Shown here in pieces: positions 33,846 through 43,382 of a stretch of 64,000 bases of DNA; positions within the stretch are counted from its first letter, which is position 1; each line of letters opens with the position of its first letter. The stretch is from positions 62,001-126,000 of the forward strand of contig NZ_JAAGBB010000006.1 of assembly GCF_018129085.1 (NCBI RefSeq). The letters run 5' to 3'. A model generated the notes under the pieces. The model was not told the origin of the DNA and made no database searches. It saw only the letters and a list, made by a program, of their open reading frames with translations. The translations under genes were made by a program, and so were the position numbers. Source of the DNA: Plastoroseomonas hellenica. Lineage in GTDB: Bacteria > Pseudomonadota > Alphaproteobacteria > Acetobacterales > Acetobacteraceae.

Positions 33846-33930
33846 GCGGGCGTGGTGGAACTGGCAGACACGCTGGATTTAGGTTCCAGTGGCGCAAGCC
33901 GTGGGGGTTCAAATCCCTCCGCCCGCACCA
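33846..33930 (+). tRNA. tRNA-Leu (anticodon UAG)
   Basis: This 85-base tRNA includes an encoded CCA end. The acceptor stem GCGGGCG pairs with CGCCCGC (33920-33926), followed by discriminator A and CCA. The anticodon stem-loop is CTGGA-TTTAGGT-TCCAG, giving anticodon TAG, which reads CUN Leu codons. The long variable arm (TGGCGCAAGCCG) is as expected for leucine tRNAs, and the T-loop GTTCAAATC is intact. It lies 54 bases before trigger factor, the usual neighbour of a tRNA-Leu in alphaproteobacteria. Confidence 0.96.
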
Positions 33931-33984
33931 GGAGCCCGCGCGGCCGAAACGCATGTCCACGTCCAGAGCAGGTGAATTAAGTCT

Positions 33985-35775
33985 ATGCAGGTGACCGAGG
34001 TCGCGAATGACGGGCTGAAGCGGGCCTTCACCATCACGGTGCCGGCCAGCGCCATTGCCGCCAACCGCGACAAGCGCCTGAAGGCGCTCGCCAAGGACAT
34101 CAACCTGCCCGGCTTCCGCCCCGGCAAGGTGCCGGCGCATCTGGTGAAGCAGCGCTACGGCTCGGCCGTCCTCGGCGAGGTGCTGGAGCAGTCGGTGCAG
34201 GAGGCGACGCAGCAGGTCGTCAGCGATCGCGGCCTGCGCCCGGCGCAGCAGCCGAAGATCGAGGTGGTGAACTTCGCCGATGGCGCCGACCTCGAGTTCC
34301 GCATGGATTTCGAGATCCTGCCCGAGATACCCATGCCCGATTTCGCCGCGATCACCGTCGAGCGGCTGAAGGCCGAGCCCTCCGAGGAGAGCCTCCAGAA
34401 GGCGCTGCAGAGCATCGCCGACCGCAACCGCGCCTTCGAGGACGTCCCCGAGGTGCGCCCGGCCGTGACCGGCGACATCGTCTCGGCCGATTTCGTTGGC
34501 CGCGTGGTGCCGAACCTGCTCTCCAACCCGGGTGTCGAAGGCGCTGTCGCCGGCGAGCCGGGCACCCTGCCGACCGGCTTCGAGGCCCTGCCAGGCGCCG
34601 CCTTCGCCGTGGTTGGCGCCGGCCGCGACAACGGCATCGCCTATGTCGACCTGCGCTTCACCGGCCAGGGCGGCGCCATCGCCCTCGGGGCGCCGGTGGA
34701 CCTCACCAAGGGTGAGGCGGTGCTCTCCGCCGGCCTCACGATCCAGTCCGGCAGCGCCGGCGCGATCGCCTTCCATGTCGAGGAGATCAAGGACGACGCC
34801 GTCCTGCGCGCGCTGACCATCCAGCTTGCGCAGCTTGGCGCCGGCCGCGCCGAGGCGCGCTTCCAGCTCACCGGTGACGCTGCGGCGACCCGGCCGATCC
34901 TGGCGGTGAGCGGCGAGGGGATCGACATCACGCTCCGCCTGTCGCTGCCGCGCTATGCGGCGGCCGACGCCGTGCTGCCGGAGCCCTTCCCGGGCGGCAC
35001 CGCGACCGATGCGCCGGTCGAGATCGGCGGCGGCAACTTCATCCCGGGCTTCGCCGAGCAGCTCGAAGGCATCATGCCGGGCGAGCAGCGCGACATCAGC
35101 GTCGCCTTCCCGGGCAATTACGGCTCGGCCGCGCTGGCGGGGAAGGAGGCGATCTTCGCCATCACCGCCAAGGGTCTGAAGCGGGCCGTGGCCAAGCCGA
35201 TCGACGACGAGCTTGCCAAGGGCATCGGCTTCGAGGGGTTGGAGCCGCTGAAGGACGTGATCCGCGAGCAGCTCCAGCGCGAATACGACCAGCTTTCCCG
35301 CATGAAGGTGAAGCGCGCCCTGCTCGACAAGCTGGCCGAGAAGGCGGAGTTCACGGTGCCGGAGGGCATGGTGGACGCCGAGTTCCAGCAGATCTGGGAG
35401 CGGGTCGAGGCCGATCTCAAGGCCGGACGGCTCGATGCCGAGGATGCCGGCAAGGACGAGGCGGCTTTGAAGGCCGAGTACCGCGCGATCGCCGAGCGGC
35501 GCATCCGGCTCGGCCTGCTGCTCTCGGAGATCGGCCGCACCAACAACGTGCAGGTGACCGCCGACGAAATGCAGCGCGCCATGCGCCAGGAGGCCGGGCG
35601 CTACCCGGGCCAGGAACAGCAGGTGCTGGAGTTCTTCCGCAAGAACCCGCAGGCGGCCGAGAACCTGCGCGCGCCGATCTTCGAGGAGAAGGTCGTCGAT
35701 TTCATGCTCGAGCTCGCGAAGGTCGAGGATCGCCAGGTGACGCCGGACGAGCTCTCGGCGGCCGCTTCCGCCTGA
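33985..35775 (+). CDS. tig: trigger factor with a large in-frame insertion in its FKBP domain
   Basis: This ribosome-associated chaperone and peptidyl-prolyl isomerase has 596 residues; trigger factors usually have about 430-450. The N-terminal ribosome-binding domain has the GFRPGKVP signature at residues 43-50. The FKBP-type domain starts normally (TGDIVSADFVGRV) and resumes after a foreign segment at PFPGGTATDAPVEIGGGNF, then IPGFAEQLEG. The segment between, residues about 175-332, has no counterpart in trigger factor. Removing it leaves about 438 residues, the normal length. The C-terminal substrate-binding domain is intact (QLQREYDQLSRMKVKRALLD). It follows tRNA-Leu as usual, but clpP/clpX/lon are not downstream. 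A strong terminator ends the gene. Confidence 0.92.
   Translation: MQVTEVANDGLKRAFTITVPASAIAANRDKRLKALAKDINLPGFRPGKVPAHLVKQRYGSAVLGEVLEQSVQEATQQVVSDRGLRPAQQPKIEVVNFADGADLEFRMDFEILPEIPMPDFAAITVERLKAEPSEESLQKALQSIADRNRAFEDVPEVRPAVTGDIVSADFVGRVVPNLLSNPGVEGAVAGEPGTLPTGFEALPGAAFAVVGAGRDNGIAYVDLRFTGQGGAIALGAPVDLTKGEAVLSAGLTIQSGSAGAIAFHVEEIKDDAVLRALTIQLAQLGAGRAEARFQLTGDAAATRPILAVSGEGIDITLRLSLPRYAAADAVLPEPFPGGTATDAPVEIGGGNFIPGFAEQLEGIMPGEQRDISVAFPGNYGSAALAGKEAIFAITAKGLKRAVAKPIDDELAKGIGFEGLEPLKDVIREQLQREYDQLSRMKVKRALLDKLAEKAEFTVPEGMVDAEFQQIWERVEADLKAGRLDAEDAGKDEAALKAEYRAIAERRIRLGLLLSEIGRTNNVQVTADEMQRAMRQEAGRYPGQEQQVLEFFRKNPQAAENLRAPIFEEKVVDFMLELAKVEDRQVTPDELSAAASA
34507..34980 (+). other. inserted beta-sandwich-like module within trigger factor
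   Basis: These 158 codons interrupt the FKBP fold after its first strands. The module opens NLLSNPGVEGAVAGEPGTLP and continues through alternating hydrophobic strands (GIAYVDLRFTGQGGAIALG, AEARFQLTGDAAATRPILAV, GIDITLRLSLPRY). The NP...EGAV.G.PGTLPT opening is one I associate with carbohydrate-binding-like jelly-roll modules of alphaproteobacterial phage structural proteins; that link is from memory and untested. Short similar sequences flank it (GTGGTGCCGAA at 34504, GTGCTGCCGGA at 34972; 9 of 11 match), which may be a relic of the insertion. Confidence 0.75.
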
Positions 35776-35800
35776 CCTTCAGTATACATCGAGGGCGCTC

Positions 35801-35844
35801 ATGGCGCGGCCTGGGGAAGCCCGGGCCGCGCCATTGTTTTGTTG
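35801..35844 (+). terminator. rho-independent terminator after trigger factor
   Basis: ATGGCGCGGCC (35801-35811) and GGCCGCGCCAT (35824-35834) form a perfect 11-bp stem with a 12-base loop, followed at once by TGTTTTGTTG. This is the clearest intrinsic terminator in the window and separates tig from the downstream ABC importer operon. Confidence 0.85.
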
Positions 35845-35975
35845 TGGACGTGACAGGGGATTTTCCGGCGATTTACATGCATGGCTGCCTTGCGCGCGGC
35901 GCGCCGCGCCTCCATAAATCCTGAAAGAGTAAGCACTTGGCGCGCAGACGTCAGCGCATTGGGAGAGGGGGGTAC

Positions 35976-36744
35976 GTGTCGGACAGCATTCTCGAAACCG
36001 AAGGCCTGACCAAGGAATTCCGGGGTTTCGTCGCGGTCAGCGACGTGAACCTGCGGGTGAAGCGCGGCACCATCCACGGCCTGATCGGTCCGAACGGGGC
36101 CGGCAAGACCACTTGTTTCAATCTGTTGACGAAATTCCTCCCACCGACGCGCGGCAGCATCCGCTACGATGGCCGCGACATCACCGGGATGAAGCCGGCA
36201 GAGGTGGCGCGGCTCGGCCTGGTGCGCAGCTTTCAGATCTCAGCGGTCTTCCCGCATCTGACGGTGCTCGAGAATGTCCGCGTGGCCTTACAGCGCCAGC
36301 GCGGCGGCAATTTCGATTTCTGGCGCACGGACGGCCTGCTGCACCGGTATGACGACCGGGCGCGGGAGTTGCTGGAGGATGTCGGGCTCACCCCCTGGGC
36401 GACGATCACCGCCGGGGAATTGCCCTATGGCCGCAAGCGGGCGCTGGAGATCGCGACGACGCTGGCGCTCGACCCCGTGATGATGTTGCTCGACGAGCCG
36501 ACGGCGGGCATGACGCACGAGGATGTGGACCGCATCGTCGCCCTGGTGCGGCGGGTCGCCGCCGGGCGCACCGTGCTGCTGGTCGAGCACAATCTGAAGG
36601 TGGTGGCGGGCCTCTGCGACCGGATCACCGTCCTGACCCGCGGGCGCATCCTGGCGGAGGGCGACTACGCCAGCGTCTCCCGCAATCCGGAGGTGGTGGC
36701 GGCCTATCTCGGCACCGATGCCGAAAGCGTGGGAGCGCCGACGC

Positions 36745-36752
<8 letters not shown>
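35976..36752 (+). CDS. livG: branched-chain amino acid-type ABC transporter ATP-binding protein (LivG-like)
   Basis: This nucleotide-binding subunit has about 258 residues: Walker A GPNGAGKTT, Q-loop region LVRSFQISAVFPHLTVLENV, signature-region ITAGELPYGRKRALEIATTL, Walker B VMMLLDEPTAGM and H-loop LLVEHN. As in LivG, the canonical LSGGQ is degenerate (AGELPYG). GTG 35976 has a GAGAGGGGGG site; the earlier ATG at 35937 has none. The gene overlaps livF and opens a seven-gene operon of two ATPases, three binding proteins and two permeases. Confidence 0.9.
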
Positions 36753-37485
<733 letters not shown>

Positions 37486-37514
37486 CGGGCGCCGTCATCG
37501 GGAGGACAACCAAG

Positions 37515-38750
37515 ATGGCGACCAATCGCCGGACCTTGCTGAAGGCTGCCACGGCGCTGCCCGCCCTGGGTGCGCTGCCATGGCGCCATGCCCGGGCCCA
37601 GGCCGCTGCTACGATCAGGATCGGCGTGCTGAACGACCAGTCCGGCATGTACCGCGACATCTCCGGCCAGACCGCCGTCGCCTGCGCACGCCAGGCGGTG
37701 GCGGATTTCGGCGCCCAGGGCTTCACCGTCGAGATCCTCTCCGCCGATCACCAGAACCGGCCGGATGTCGGGTCGAACATCGCGCGGCAATGGATCGACC
37801 GCGATGGCGTCGACCTGATCCTCGACGTCACCACCTCCTCCGTCGCGCTCGCGGTGAACGACATCTGCCGCGAGAAGAACAAGGTGCACCTGAACAGCAC
37901 CGCCGCGACCTCCGACCTCACCGGGGCGCGCTGCGCGCCGACCACGGTGCACTGGACCTACGACACCTACATGCTGGCGAGGTCGACCGGTGGCGCGATG
38001 GTGCGGGCGGGTGGCGACAGTTGGTACTTCATCACCGCCGATTATGCCTTCGGCCATGCGCTGGAGCGCGATACCGGCGAATTCGTCCGCCAGGCCGGCG
38101 GCCGCGTCCTCGGCAATGTGCGGACGCCATTTCCCGGGACCACCGACTTCAGCAGCTATCTGGTGCAGGCGCAGGCCAGCCGCGCCAAGGTCATCGGCTT
38201 CGCCAATGCGGGTGCCGATACGACGAACTGCATCAAGCAGGCGGCCGAATTCGGATTGACGCGACGGGGCGTGAAGCTGGCCTCACTGCTCATGTTCATC
38301 ACCGATGTGCATGCGCTCGGGCTGCAGACCGCGCAGGGGCTGGTGTGCAGCGAGACCTTCTACTGGGACCTCAATGACCGCACCCGCGCCTTCACCCAGC
38401 GCGTGCTGCCGAACATGGGCGGGCTCCGCCCGGCGATGACCCAGGCCGGCTGCTATGCCGGGGTGCTGCATTACCTCAAGGCGGTGCAGGACATGGGCGT
38501 CGCCGCGGCCAAGGCGTCCGGCGTCGAGGCCGTGAACCGCATGAAGGCGATGCCGACCGACGATGACGCCTTCGGTCCCGGCAGCATCCGCGCCGATGGC
38601 CGCAAGATTCACCCCGCCTATCTGTTCGAGGTGAAGGCCCCGGGCGAGAGCCGCGGTCCCTGGGATTACTACAAGCTGCTGCAGACCACCGCCGCCGAGG
38701 AGGCGTTCCGCCCCGTCGCGCAGGGTGGCTGCCCGCTGATCCGTGCCTGA
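37515..38750 (+). CDS. periplasmic ABC substrate-binding protein (branched-chain/amide type), copy 1 of 3
   Basis: This binding protein has 411 residues and a twin-arginine-type leader (NRRTLLKAATALPALGALP, cleavage after ARAQA). The mature part (IRIGVLNDQSGMYRDISG, then LSADHQNRPDVGSNIARQW) is a type I periplasmic binding fold of the LivJ/AmiC/UrtA kind. It is closely related to the next two genes across its length, with shared blocks such as GGAMVRAGGDSW, ITADYAFGHALERDT and FYWDLNDRTRAF. GGAGG lies nine bases before ATG 37515. The ligand is unknown. Confidence 0.88.
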   Translation: MATNRRTLLKAATALPALGALPWRHARAQAAATIRIGVLNDQSGMYRDISGQTAVACARQAVADFGAQGFTVEILSADHQNRPDVGSNIARQWIDRDGVDLILDVTTSSVALAVNDICREKNKVHLNSTAATSDLTGARCAPTTVHWTYDTYMLARSTGGAMVRAGGDSWYFITADYAFGHALERDTGEFVRQAGGRVLGNVRTPFPGTTDFSSYLVQAQASRAKVIGFANAGADTTNCIKQAAEFGLTRRGVKLASLLMFITDVHALGLQTAQGLVCSETFYWDLNDRTRAFTQRVLPNMGGLRPAMTQAGCYAGVLHYLKAVQDMGVAAAKASGVEAVNRMKAMPTDDDAFGPGSIRADGRKIHPAYLFEVKAPGESRGPWDYYKLLQTTAAEEAFRPVAQGGCPLIRA

Positions 38751-38783
38751 TCGCATTCGCGAACCGAAGAGGGAAGTTGTCCG

Positions 38784-40019
38784 ATGAACCTGACCCGACG
38801 TGGCCTTGTGGTCGCCGGCGCCGCCGCTGCCGCATGGCCCGCATCCTTCTCCGGTGCCCGTGCCCAGGCGGCGAACACCATCAAGATCGGCGTGCTGAAC
38901 GACCAGTCGGGCACCTATCGCGACCTGTCCGGCCCGGGCTCCACCATCTGCGTGCGCCAGGCCATCGCCGAACTCGGCAGCCTCGGCTTCAATGTCGAGG
39001 TGGTGCAGGCCGACCACCAGAACCGGCCGGATGTCGGCTCGACCATCGCCCGCACCTGGTTCGACCGTGACGGCGTGGACGCCATCCTCGACGTGCCGAC
39101 CAGCTCGGTGGCACTCGCGGTCGCCGGCATCGCGCGTGAGAAGAACAAGGTCTACCTGAACTCCGGCGCGGCCTCCTCGGACCTCACCGGGCCAGCCTGC
39201 TCGCCGAACACCGTCCACTGGACCTACGACACCTGGATGCTCGCCAAGGGCACCGGTGGCGCGATGGTGCGGGCGGGCGGCGACAGCTGGTTCTTCATCA
39301 CCGCCGATTATGCTTTCGGGCATGCGCTGGAGCGTGACACCGCGAATTTCGTGCGCGCCGCCGGCGGCCGCGTGCTCGGATCCGTGCGCACGCCCTTCCC
39401 GGGCACCACCGATTTCAGCAGCTACCTGGTGCAGGCGCAGTCGAGCCGCGCCAAGGTGATCGGCCTCGCGAATGCCGGCGCCGACACCATCAACAGCATC
39501 AAGCAGGCGGCCGAATTCGGGCTGACCCGGCGCGGCGTGAAGCTCGCCGGCCTGCTGGTCTTCATCACCGACGTGCACTCGCTCGGGTTGCAGACCGCGC
39601 AGGGGCTCGTGCTGACCGAGACCTTCTATTGGGATCTCAATGACCGCACCCGCGCCCTGACCCAGCGGGTGCGTGCGAACATGCCGGGCAACCAGCCGCC
39701 GACGATGGTGCAGGCGGGCTGCTACTCGGCGGCGCTGCACTACCTGAAGGCGGTGAAGGAGATGGGCGTCGCGGCCGCCAAGGCCTCCGGCGCCGACGCC
39801 GTGACGCGCATGAAGGCGATGCCGACCGATGACGACGCCTTCGGCGCCGGCGCCATCCGCCCCGACGGGCGCAAGTTGCATCCGGCCTATCTGTTCGAGG
39901 TGAAGCAGCCCTCTGAGAGCCGCGGCGCCTGGGACTACTACAAGCTGCTGCAGACGGTGACCGCGGAGGAGGCCTTCCGGCCGCTCGCGGACGGCGCCTG
40001 CCCGATCGTGCGCGGCTGA
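38784..40019 (+). CDS. periplasmic ABC substrate-binding protein (branched-chain/amide type), copy 2 of 3
   Basis: This 411-residue protein has a Tat-type leader (LTRRGLVVAGAAAAAWPASF, cleavage after ARAQA). It is nearly collinear with copy 1 and copy 3. The mature start IKIGVLNDQSGTYRDLSGPG and blocks AEFGLTRRGVKLAGLLVFIT and AMPTDDDAFGAGAIRPDGRK show it is a recent paralogue of copy 1. GAGGGA precedes the ATG. It differs from its sisters at several mature-domain positions around the inter-lobe cleft (for example SGAASSDLTGPACSPN versus STAATSDLTGARCAPT), so it may bind a different ligand. Confidence 0.88.
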   Translation: MNLTRRGLVVAGAAAAAWPASFSGARAQAANTIKIGVLNDQSGTYRDLSGPGSTICVRQAIAELGSLGFNVEVVQADHQNRPDVGSTIARTWFDRDGVDAILDVPTSSVALAVAGIAREKNKVYLNSGAASSDLTGPACSPNTVHWTYDTWMLAKGTGGAMVRAGGDSWFFITADYAFGHALERDTANFVRAAGGRVLGSVRTPFPGTTDFSSYLVQAQSSRAKVIGLANAGADTINSIKQAAEFGLTRRGVKLAGLLVFITDVHSLGLQTAQGLVLTETFYWDLNDRTRALTQRVRANMPGNQPPTMVQAGCYSAALHYLKAVKEMGVAAAKASGADAVTRMKAMPTDDDAFGAGAIRPDGRKLHPAYLFEVKQPSESRGAWDYYKLLQTVTAEEAFRPLADGACPIVRG

Positions 40020-40103
40020 CCCGACCGCCGCTGCGCCGGAGCGGGGGACACATCCCGCCCGGCGCCAGCCGGCCGGCCATGAAATACAGGGAGACGAGAC
40101 GAT

Positions 40104-41336
40104 ATGACGACCACACGACGCGGTCTTCTGGCGACGGGTGCAGCGGCGGCCATGCTGCCGGTGCCGCTCTCGCGCGCCCGCGCGCAGGCCAACACCATCC
40201 GCATCGGCGTGATGAACGACCAGTCCGGGCCCTATCGCGACATCGCCGGGCCTAACGGCGTCATCATGGCGCAGATCGCGGCGCAGGAATTCGGCAATCG
40301 CGGCTTCACGGTGGAGGTGATCGGCGCCGACCATCAGAACCGGCCGGATGTCGGCGTCAACCTGGCGCGGCAATGGTACGACCAGGGCGTCGACATGATC
40401 CTCGACGTGCCGACCTCCTCGGTCGGGCTCGCGGTGAACAATGTCGCGCGGGAGAAGAACAAGGCCTACATCAATGTGGGCGCCGCGACCTCCGACCTCA
40501 CCGGCCCGCAATGCAGCCCGAACACGGCGCATTGGGTCTATGACACCTACATGCTCGCGAAGTCGACCGGCGGCGCCATGGTACGCGCGGGTGGCGACAG
40601 TTGGTTCTTCATCACCGCCGACTACGCTTTCGGCCACGCGCTGGAACGCGACACCGGGAATTTCGTGCGCGCCGCCGGCGGCCGGGTGATGGGGCAGGTG
40701 CGCTATCCCTTCCCGGCGACCAGTGACTTCTCCTCCTTCATCCTGCAGGCGCAGGCGAGCCGGGCGAAGGTCATCGGGCTGGCCAATGCCGGCGCCGACA
40801 CCATCAACAGCATCAAGCAGATCGCGGAATTCGGGCTGACCCGGCGCGGCGGCGTGAAGATCGCGGCGCTGCTGATGTTCATCGCCGATGTCCATGGCCT
40901 CGGGCTCGAGACCGGGCAGGGGCTGGTGATGACGGAGAGCTTCTACTGGGATCTCAATGACCGCAGCCGCGCCTTCTCGCGCCGCGTGCAGCCGCGGCTC
41001 AACAACCGGCACATGCCGAACATGGTGACGGCGGGGAATTACTCGGCCACGCTGCACTACCTGAAGGCGGTGGCGGACATGGGCGTGCCGGCGTCCAAGG
41101 CTTCGGGCATCGAGGTTCTGAACCGCATGAAGGCGATGCCGATCGAGGATGAAGCCTTCGGCCGCGGCACGCTCCGCCAGGACGGGCGGGTGCTGATCCC
41201 CTCCTACCTCTTCGAGGTGAAATCCCCGGGTGAGTCGAGCGGCCCCTGGGATTACATGAAGCTGCTGCAGACCACCCCGGCCGAGGAGGCGTTCCGTCCG
41301 CTCGCCGAGGGCAATTGCCCGCTTGTGCGTTCCTAA
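40104..41336 (+). CDS. periplasmic ABC substrate-binding protein (branched-chain/amide type), copy 3 of 3
   Basis: This 410-residue protein has a Tat-type leader (TTRRGLLATGAAAAMLPVPL, cleavage after ARAQA). It is the most diverged of the three (IRIGVMNDQSGPYRDIAGPN, RVQPRLNNRHMPNMVTAGNY) but keeps the common frame GGAMVRAGGDSWFFITADYA. It has one extra Gly at LTRRGGVKIAALLMF. The intergenic gap before it (84 bases) is longer than the gap before copy 2. The permease genes follow after 34 bases, so it is the copy closest to the channel genes. Confidence 0.88.
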   Translation: MTTTRRGLLATGAAAAMLPVPLSRARAQANTIRIGVMNDQSGPYRDIAGPNGVIMAQIAAQEFGNRGFTVEVIGADHQNRPDVGVNLARQWYDQGVDMILDVPTSSVGLAVNNVAREKNKAYINVGAATSDLTGPQCSPNTAHWVYDTYMLAKSTGGAMVRAGGDSWFFITADYAFGHALERDTGNFVRAAGGRVMGQVRYPFPATSDFSSFILQAQASRAKVIGLANAGADTINSIKQIAEFGLTRRGGVKIAALLMFIADVHGLGLETGQGLVMTESFYWDLNDRSRAFSRRVQPRLNNRHMPNMVTAGNYSATLHYLKAVADMGVPASKASGIEVLNRMKAMPIEDEAFGRGTLRQDGRVLIPSYLFEVKSPGESSGPWDYMKLLQTTPAEEAFRPLAEGNCPLVRS

Positions 41337-41370
41337 CTCGTGCCTTCCTGAACGGAGACGGTAGATCGCG

Positions 41371-42255
41371 ATGGACGAGATTTTCGGCATACCCGCGCCG
41401 CTGCTTTTCGGGCAGTTGCTGCTCGGCCTGATCAACGGCGCCTTCTACGCCATGCTCTCGCTCGGCCTCGCGGTCATCTTCGGCCTGCTCAACATCATCA
41501 ACTTCACCCATGGCGCCCAGTTCATGATGGGCGCCTTCGCGGCCTGGATGCTGCTCAACTGGGTCGGGCTGAACTACTGGGTGGCGCTGATCCTGGTGCC
41601 GATCATCATCGGTGCCACCGGCGTGCTCATGGAATGGCTGATGATCCGGCGATTGTACAAGCTGGATCACCTCTACGGCCTGCTGCTGACCTTCGGCATC
41701 GGGCTGATCGTGGAGGGCCTGTTCCGCAACGAGTTCGGCTCCTCCGGGCTGCCCTACCAGATCCCGCCGCAGCTTTCCGGCGCCTGGGATCTCGGCTTCA
41801 TGTTCCTGCCGGTCTATCGCGGCTGGGTGGTCGCCTTCGCCCTGGTGATCTGCCTCGCGACCTGGATCGTGATCGAGAAGACGCGGCTCGGCGCCTATCT
41901 GCGGGCGGCGACCGAGAACGCCTCCCTGGTCCAGGCCTTCGGCATCAACGTGCCGCGCATGGTGACGCTGACCTATGGCGCGGGCGTCGGGCTGGCGGCG
42001 CTGGCCGGGGTGCTGGCGGCGCCGATCTATTCGGTGAACCCGCAGATGGGGTCGAACCTCATTATCGTGGTCTTCGCGGTGGTGGTGATCGGCGGCATGG
42101 GCTCGATCCTCGGCTCGGTCATCACCGGCTTCGGCCTCGGCGTCGTCGAGGGGCTGACCAAGGTCTTCTGGCCGGAAGCATCGGCCACCGTCATCTTCGT
42201 CATCATGGCGATCGTGCTGCTGGCGCGCCCCGCCGGCCTTTTCGGGAGGGCCTGA
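41371..42255 (+). CDS. livH: branched-chain amino acid-type ABC transporter permease (LivH-like)
   Basis: This inner-membrane permease has 294 residues and about eight hydrophobic segments. The LivH opening LLLGLINGAFYAMLSLGLAV and IFGLLNIINFTHGAQFMMGA are present, and the ATPase-contact segment lies near ATENASLVQAFGINVPRMVT. GGAGA precedes ATG 41371. It is followed after three bases by livM, with which it forms the heterodimeric channel. Confidence 0.92.
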   Translation: MDEIFGIPAPLLFGQLLLGLINGAFYAMLSLGLAVIFGLLNIINFTHGAQFMMGAFAAWMLLNWVGLNYWVALILVPIIIGATGVLMEWLMIRRLYKLDHLYGLLLTFGIGLIVEGLFRNEFGSSGLPYQIPPQLSGAWDLGFMFLPVYRGWVVAFALVICLATWIVIEKTRLGAYLRAATENASLVQAFGINVPRMVTLTYGAGVGLAALAGVLAAPIYSVNPQMGSNLIIVVFAVVVIGGMGSILGSVITGFGLGVVEGLTKVFWPEASATVIFVIMAIVLLARPAGLFGRA

Positions 42256-42258
42256 CCC

Positions 42259-43257
42259 ATGGCCTCGCAGAACACCGCCGCCGTGCCGACGCTGCCCGAG
42301 GAGCGGACGGCGGCCCAGGGCGCCTTCGGCTTCACCAAGCCCCAATTCCTGACCTTCCTGCTGCTGCTGGCTTTCCTGGTGGGCGCACCCTTCGCCGGGC
42401 TCTACCCCGTCTTCCTGATGAAGCTGCTCTGCTTCGGCCTCTTCGCCTGCGCCTTCAACCTGCTGATCGGCTATGTCGGCCTGCTGAGCTTCGGTCATGC
42501 GGCCTATTTCGGCATGGGCGGCTATATCGCCGGCCATATGGCGAAGGTGGTGGGCCTGTCGCCGGAACTCGCGATCCTCGCGGGTGGCGCGGTGGCGGCG
42601 GGCCTGGGCGCGGTGTTCGGCTGGATCGCGATCCGCCGCCAGGGCATCTACTTCGCGATGATCACCCTGGCGCTCGCCCAGATGGTCTATTTCTTCTGTG
42701 TGCAGGCGCCCTTCACCGGCGGCGAGGACGGCATCCAGGCGATCCCGCGCGGCAAGCTGTTTGGGCTGATCGACCTGTCGCCGGACCTCTCCATGTACTG
42801 GGTGGTCGCCGCCGTCTTCCTGATCGGCTTCCTGCTGATCCACCGCATCGTGCATTCGCCCTTCGGCCAGGTGATGAAGGCGATCCGGGAGAATGAGCCG
42901 CGCGCCACCTCCCTCGGCTATCGCACGGACGACTACAAGCTGGTGGCCTTCATCCTGTCGTCGGCGCTGGCCGGCGTCGCCGGCGCCACCAAGTCGCTGG
43001 TCTTCGGCATCGCGACGCTCACCGACGTGCACTGGGCGATGTCGGGGGAGGTCGTCCTAATGACGCTGGTGGGCGGCCTCGGCACCGTCTTTGGCCCCGT
43101 GGTGGGGGCGGCCGTGATCGTCACCATGCAGAACTACCTGGCCGAGATGGGCGCCTGGGTGACGGTGATCCAGGGCGGCATCTTCGTGGCCTGCGTGCTG
43201 GCCTTCCGGCGCGGCATCCTGGGCGAGATCGCGGCGCGGCTGCGGGTGAAGCTCTGA
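42259..43257 (+). CDS. livM: branched-chain amino acid-type ABC transporter permease (LivM-like)
   Basis: This is a 332-residue permease with about nine membrane segments. LivM features are the central NLLIGYVGLLSFGHAAYFGM motif, the ATPase-contact loop FGQVMKAIRENEPRATSLGY, and VVLMTLVGGLGTVFGPVVGA near the end. A hydrophilic N-terminal tail of about 30 residues precedes the first helix. It is the last gene of the livGF-SBP-SBP-SBP-livHM operon. A GC-rich hairpin lies about 50 bases downstream. Confidence 0.92.
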   Translation: MASQNTAAVPTLPEERTAAQGAFGFTKPQFLTFLLLLAFLVGAPFAGLYPVFLMKLLCFGLFACAFNLLIGYVGLLSFGHAAYFGMGGYIAGHMAKVVGLSPELAILAGGAVAAGLGAVFGWIAIRRQGIYFAMITLALAQMVYFFCVQAPFTGGEDGIQAIPRGKLFGLIDLSPDLSMYWVVAAVFLIGFLLIHRIVHSPFGQVMKAIRENEPRATSLGYRTDDYKLVAFILSSALAGVAGATKSLVFGIATLTDVHWAMSGEVVLMTLVGGLGTVFGPVVGAAVIVTMQNYLAEMGAWVTVIQGGIFVACVLAFRRGILGEIAARLRVKL

Positions 43258-43308
43258 CCTCCCGGGGCTGATCGTTCCGCGGGCAGCCCTGCCGTGATCC
43301 TGGGCGGA

Positions 43309-43329
43309 ACCGGGCGGGCGGTGCCCGGT
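43309..43329 (+). terminator. possible GC-rich hairpin after livM
   Basis: ACCGGGC and GCCCGGT form a 7-bp stem around a 7-base loop in the 125-base gap between livM and the dppD-like gene. There is no T-run after it, so it may be only a weak or rho-assisted transcript end. Confidence 0.25.
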
Positions 43330-43382
43330 GAGCAGCCTTCCAGGCCTTGCGGTTTCCAGCGTTGGTGGGATGGTGGCGCCCC

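Noticed and set aside
38283-41435. Minus-strand open frame of 1050 codons opposite the three binding-protein genes
   Set aside because: It is antisense to three clear Tat-type binding proteins; its sequence is Arg/His/Gly-rich with no recognisable domain, as expected from a GC-rich shadow frame.
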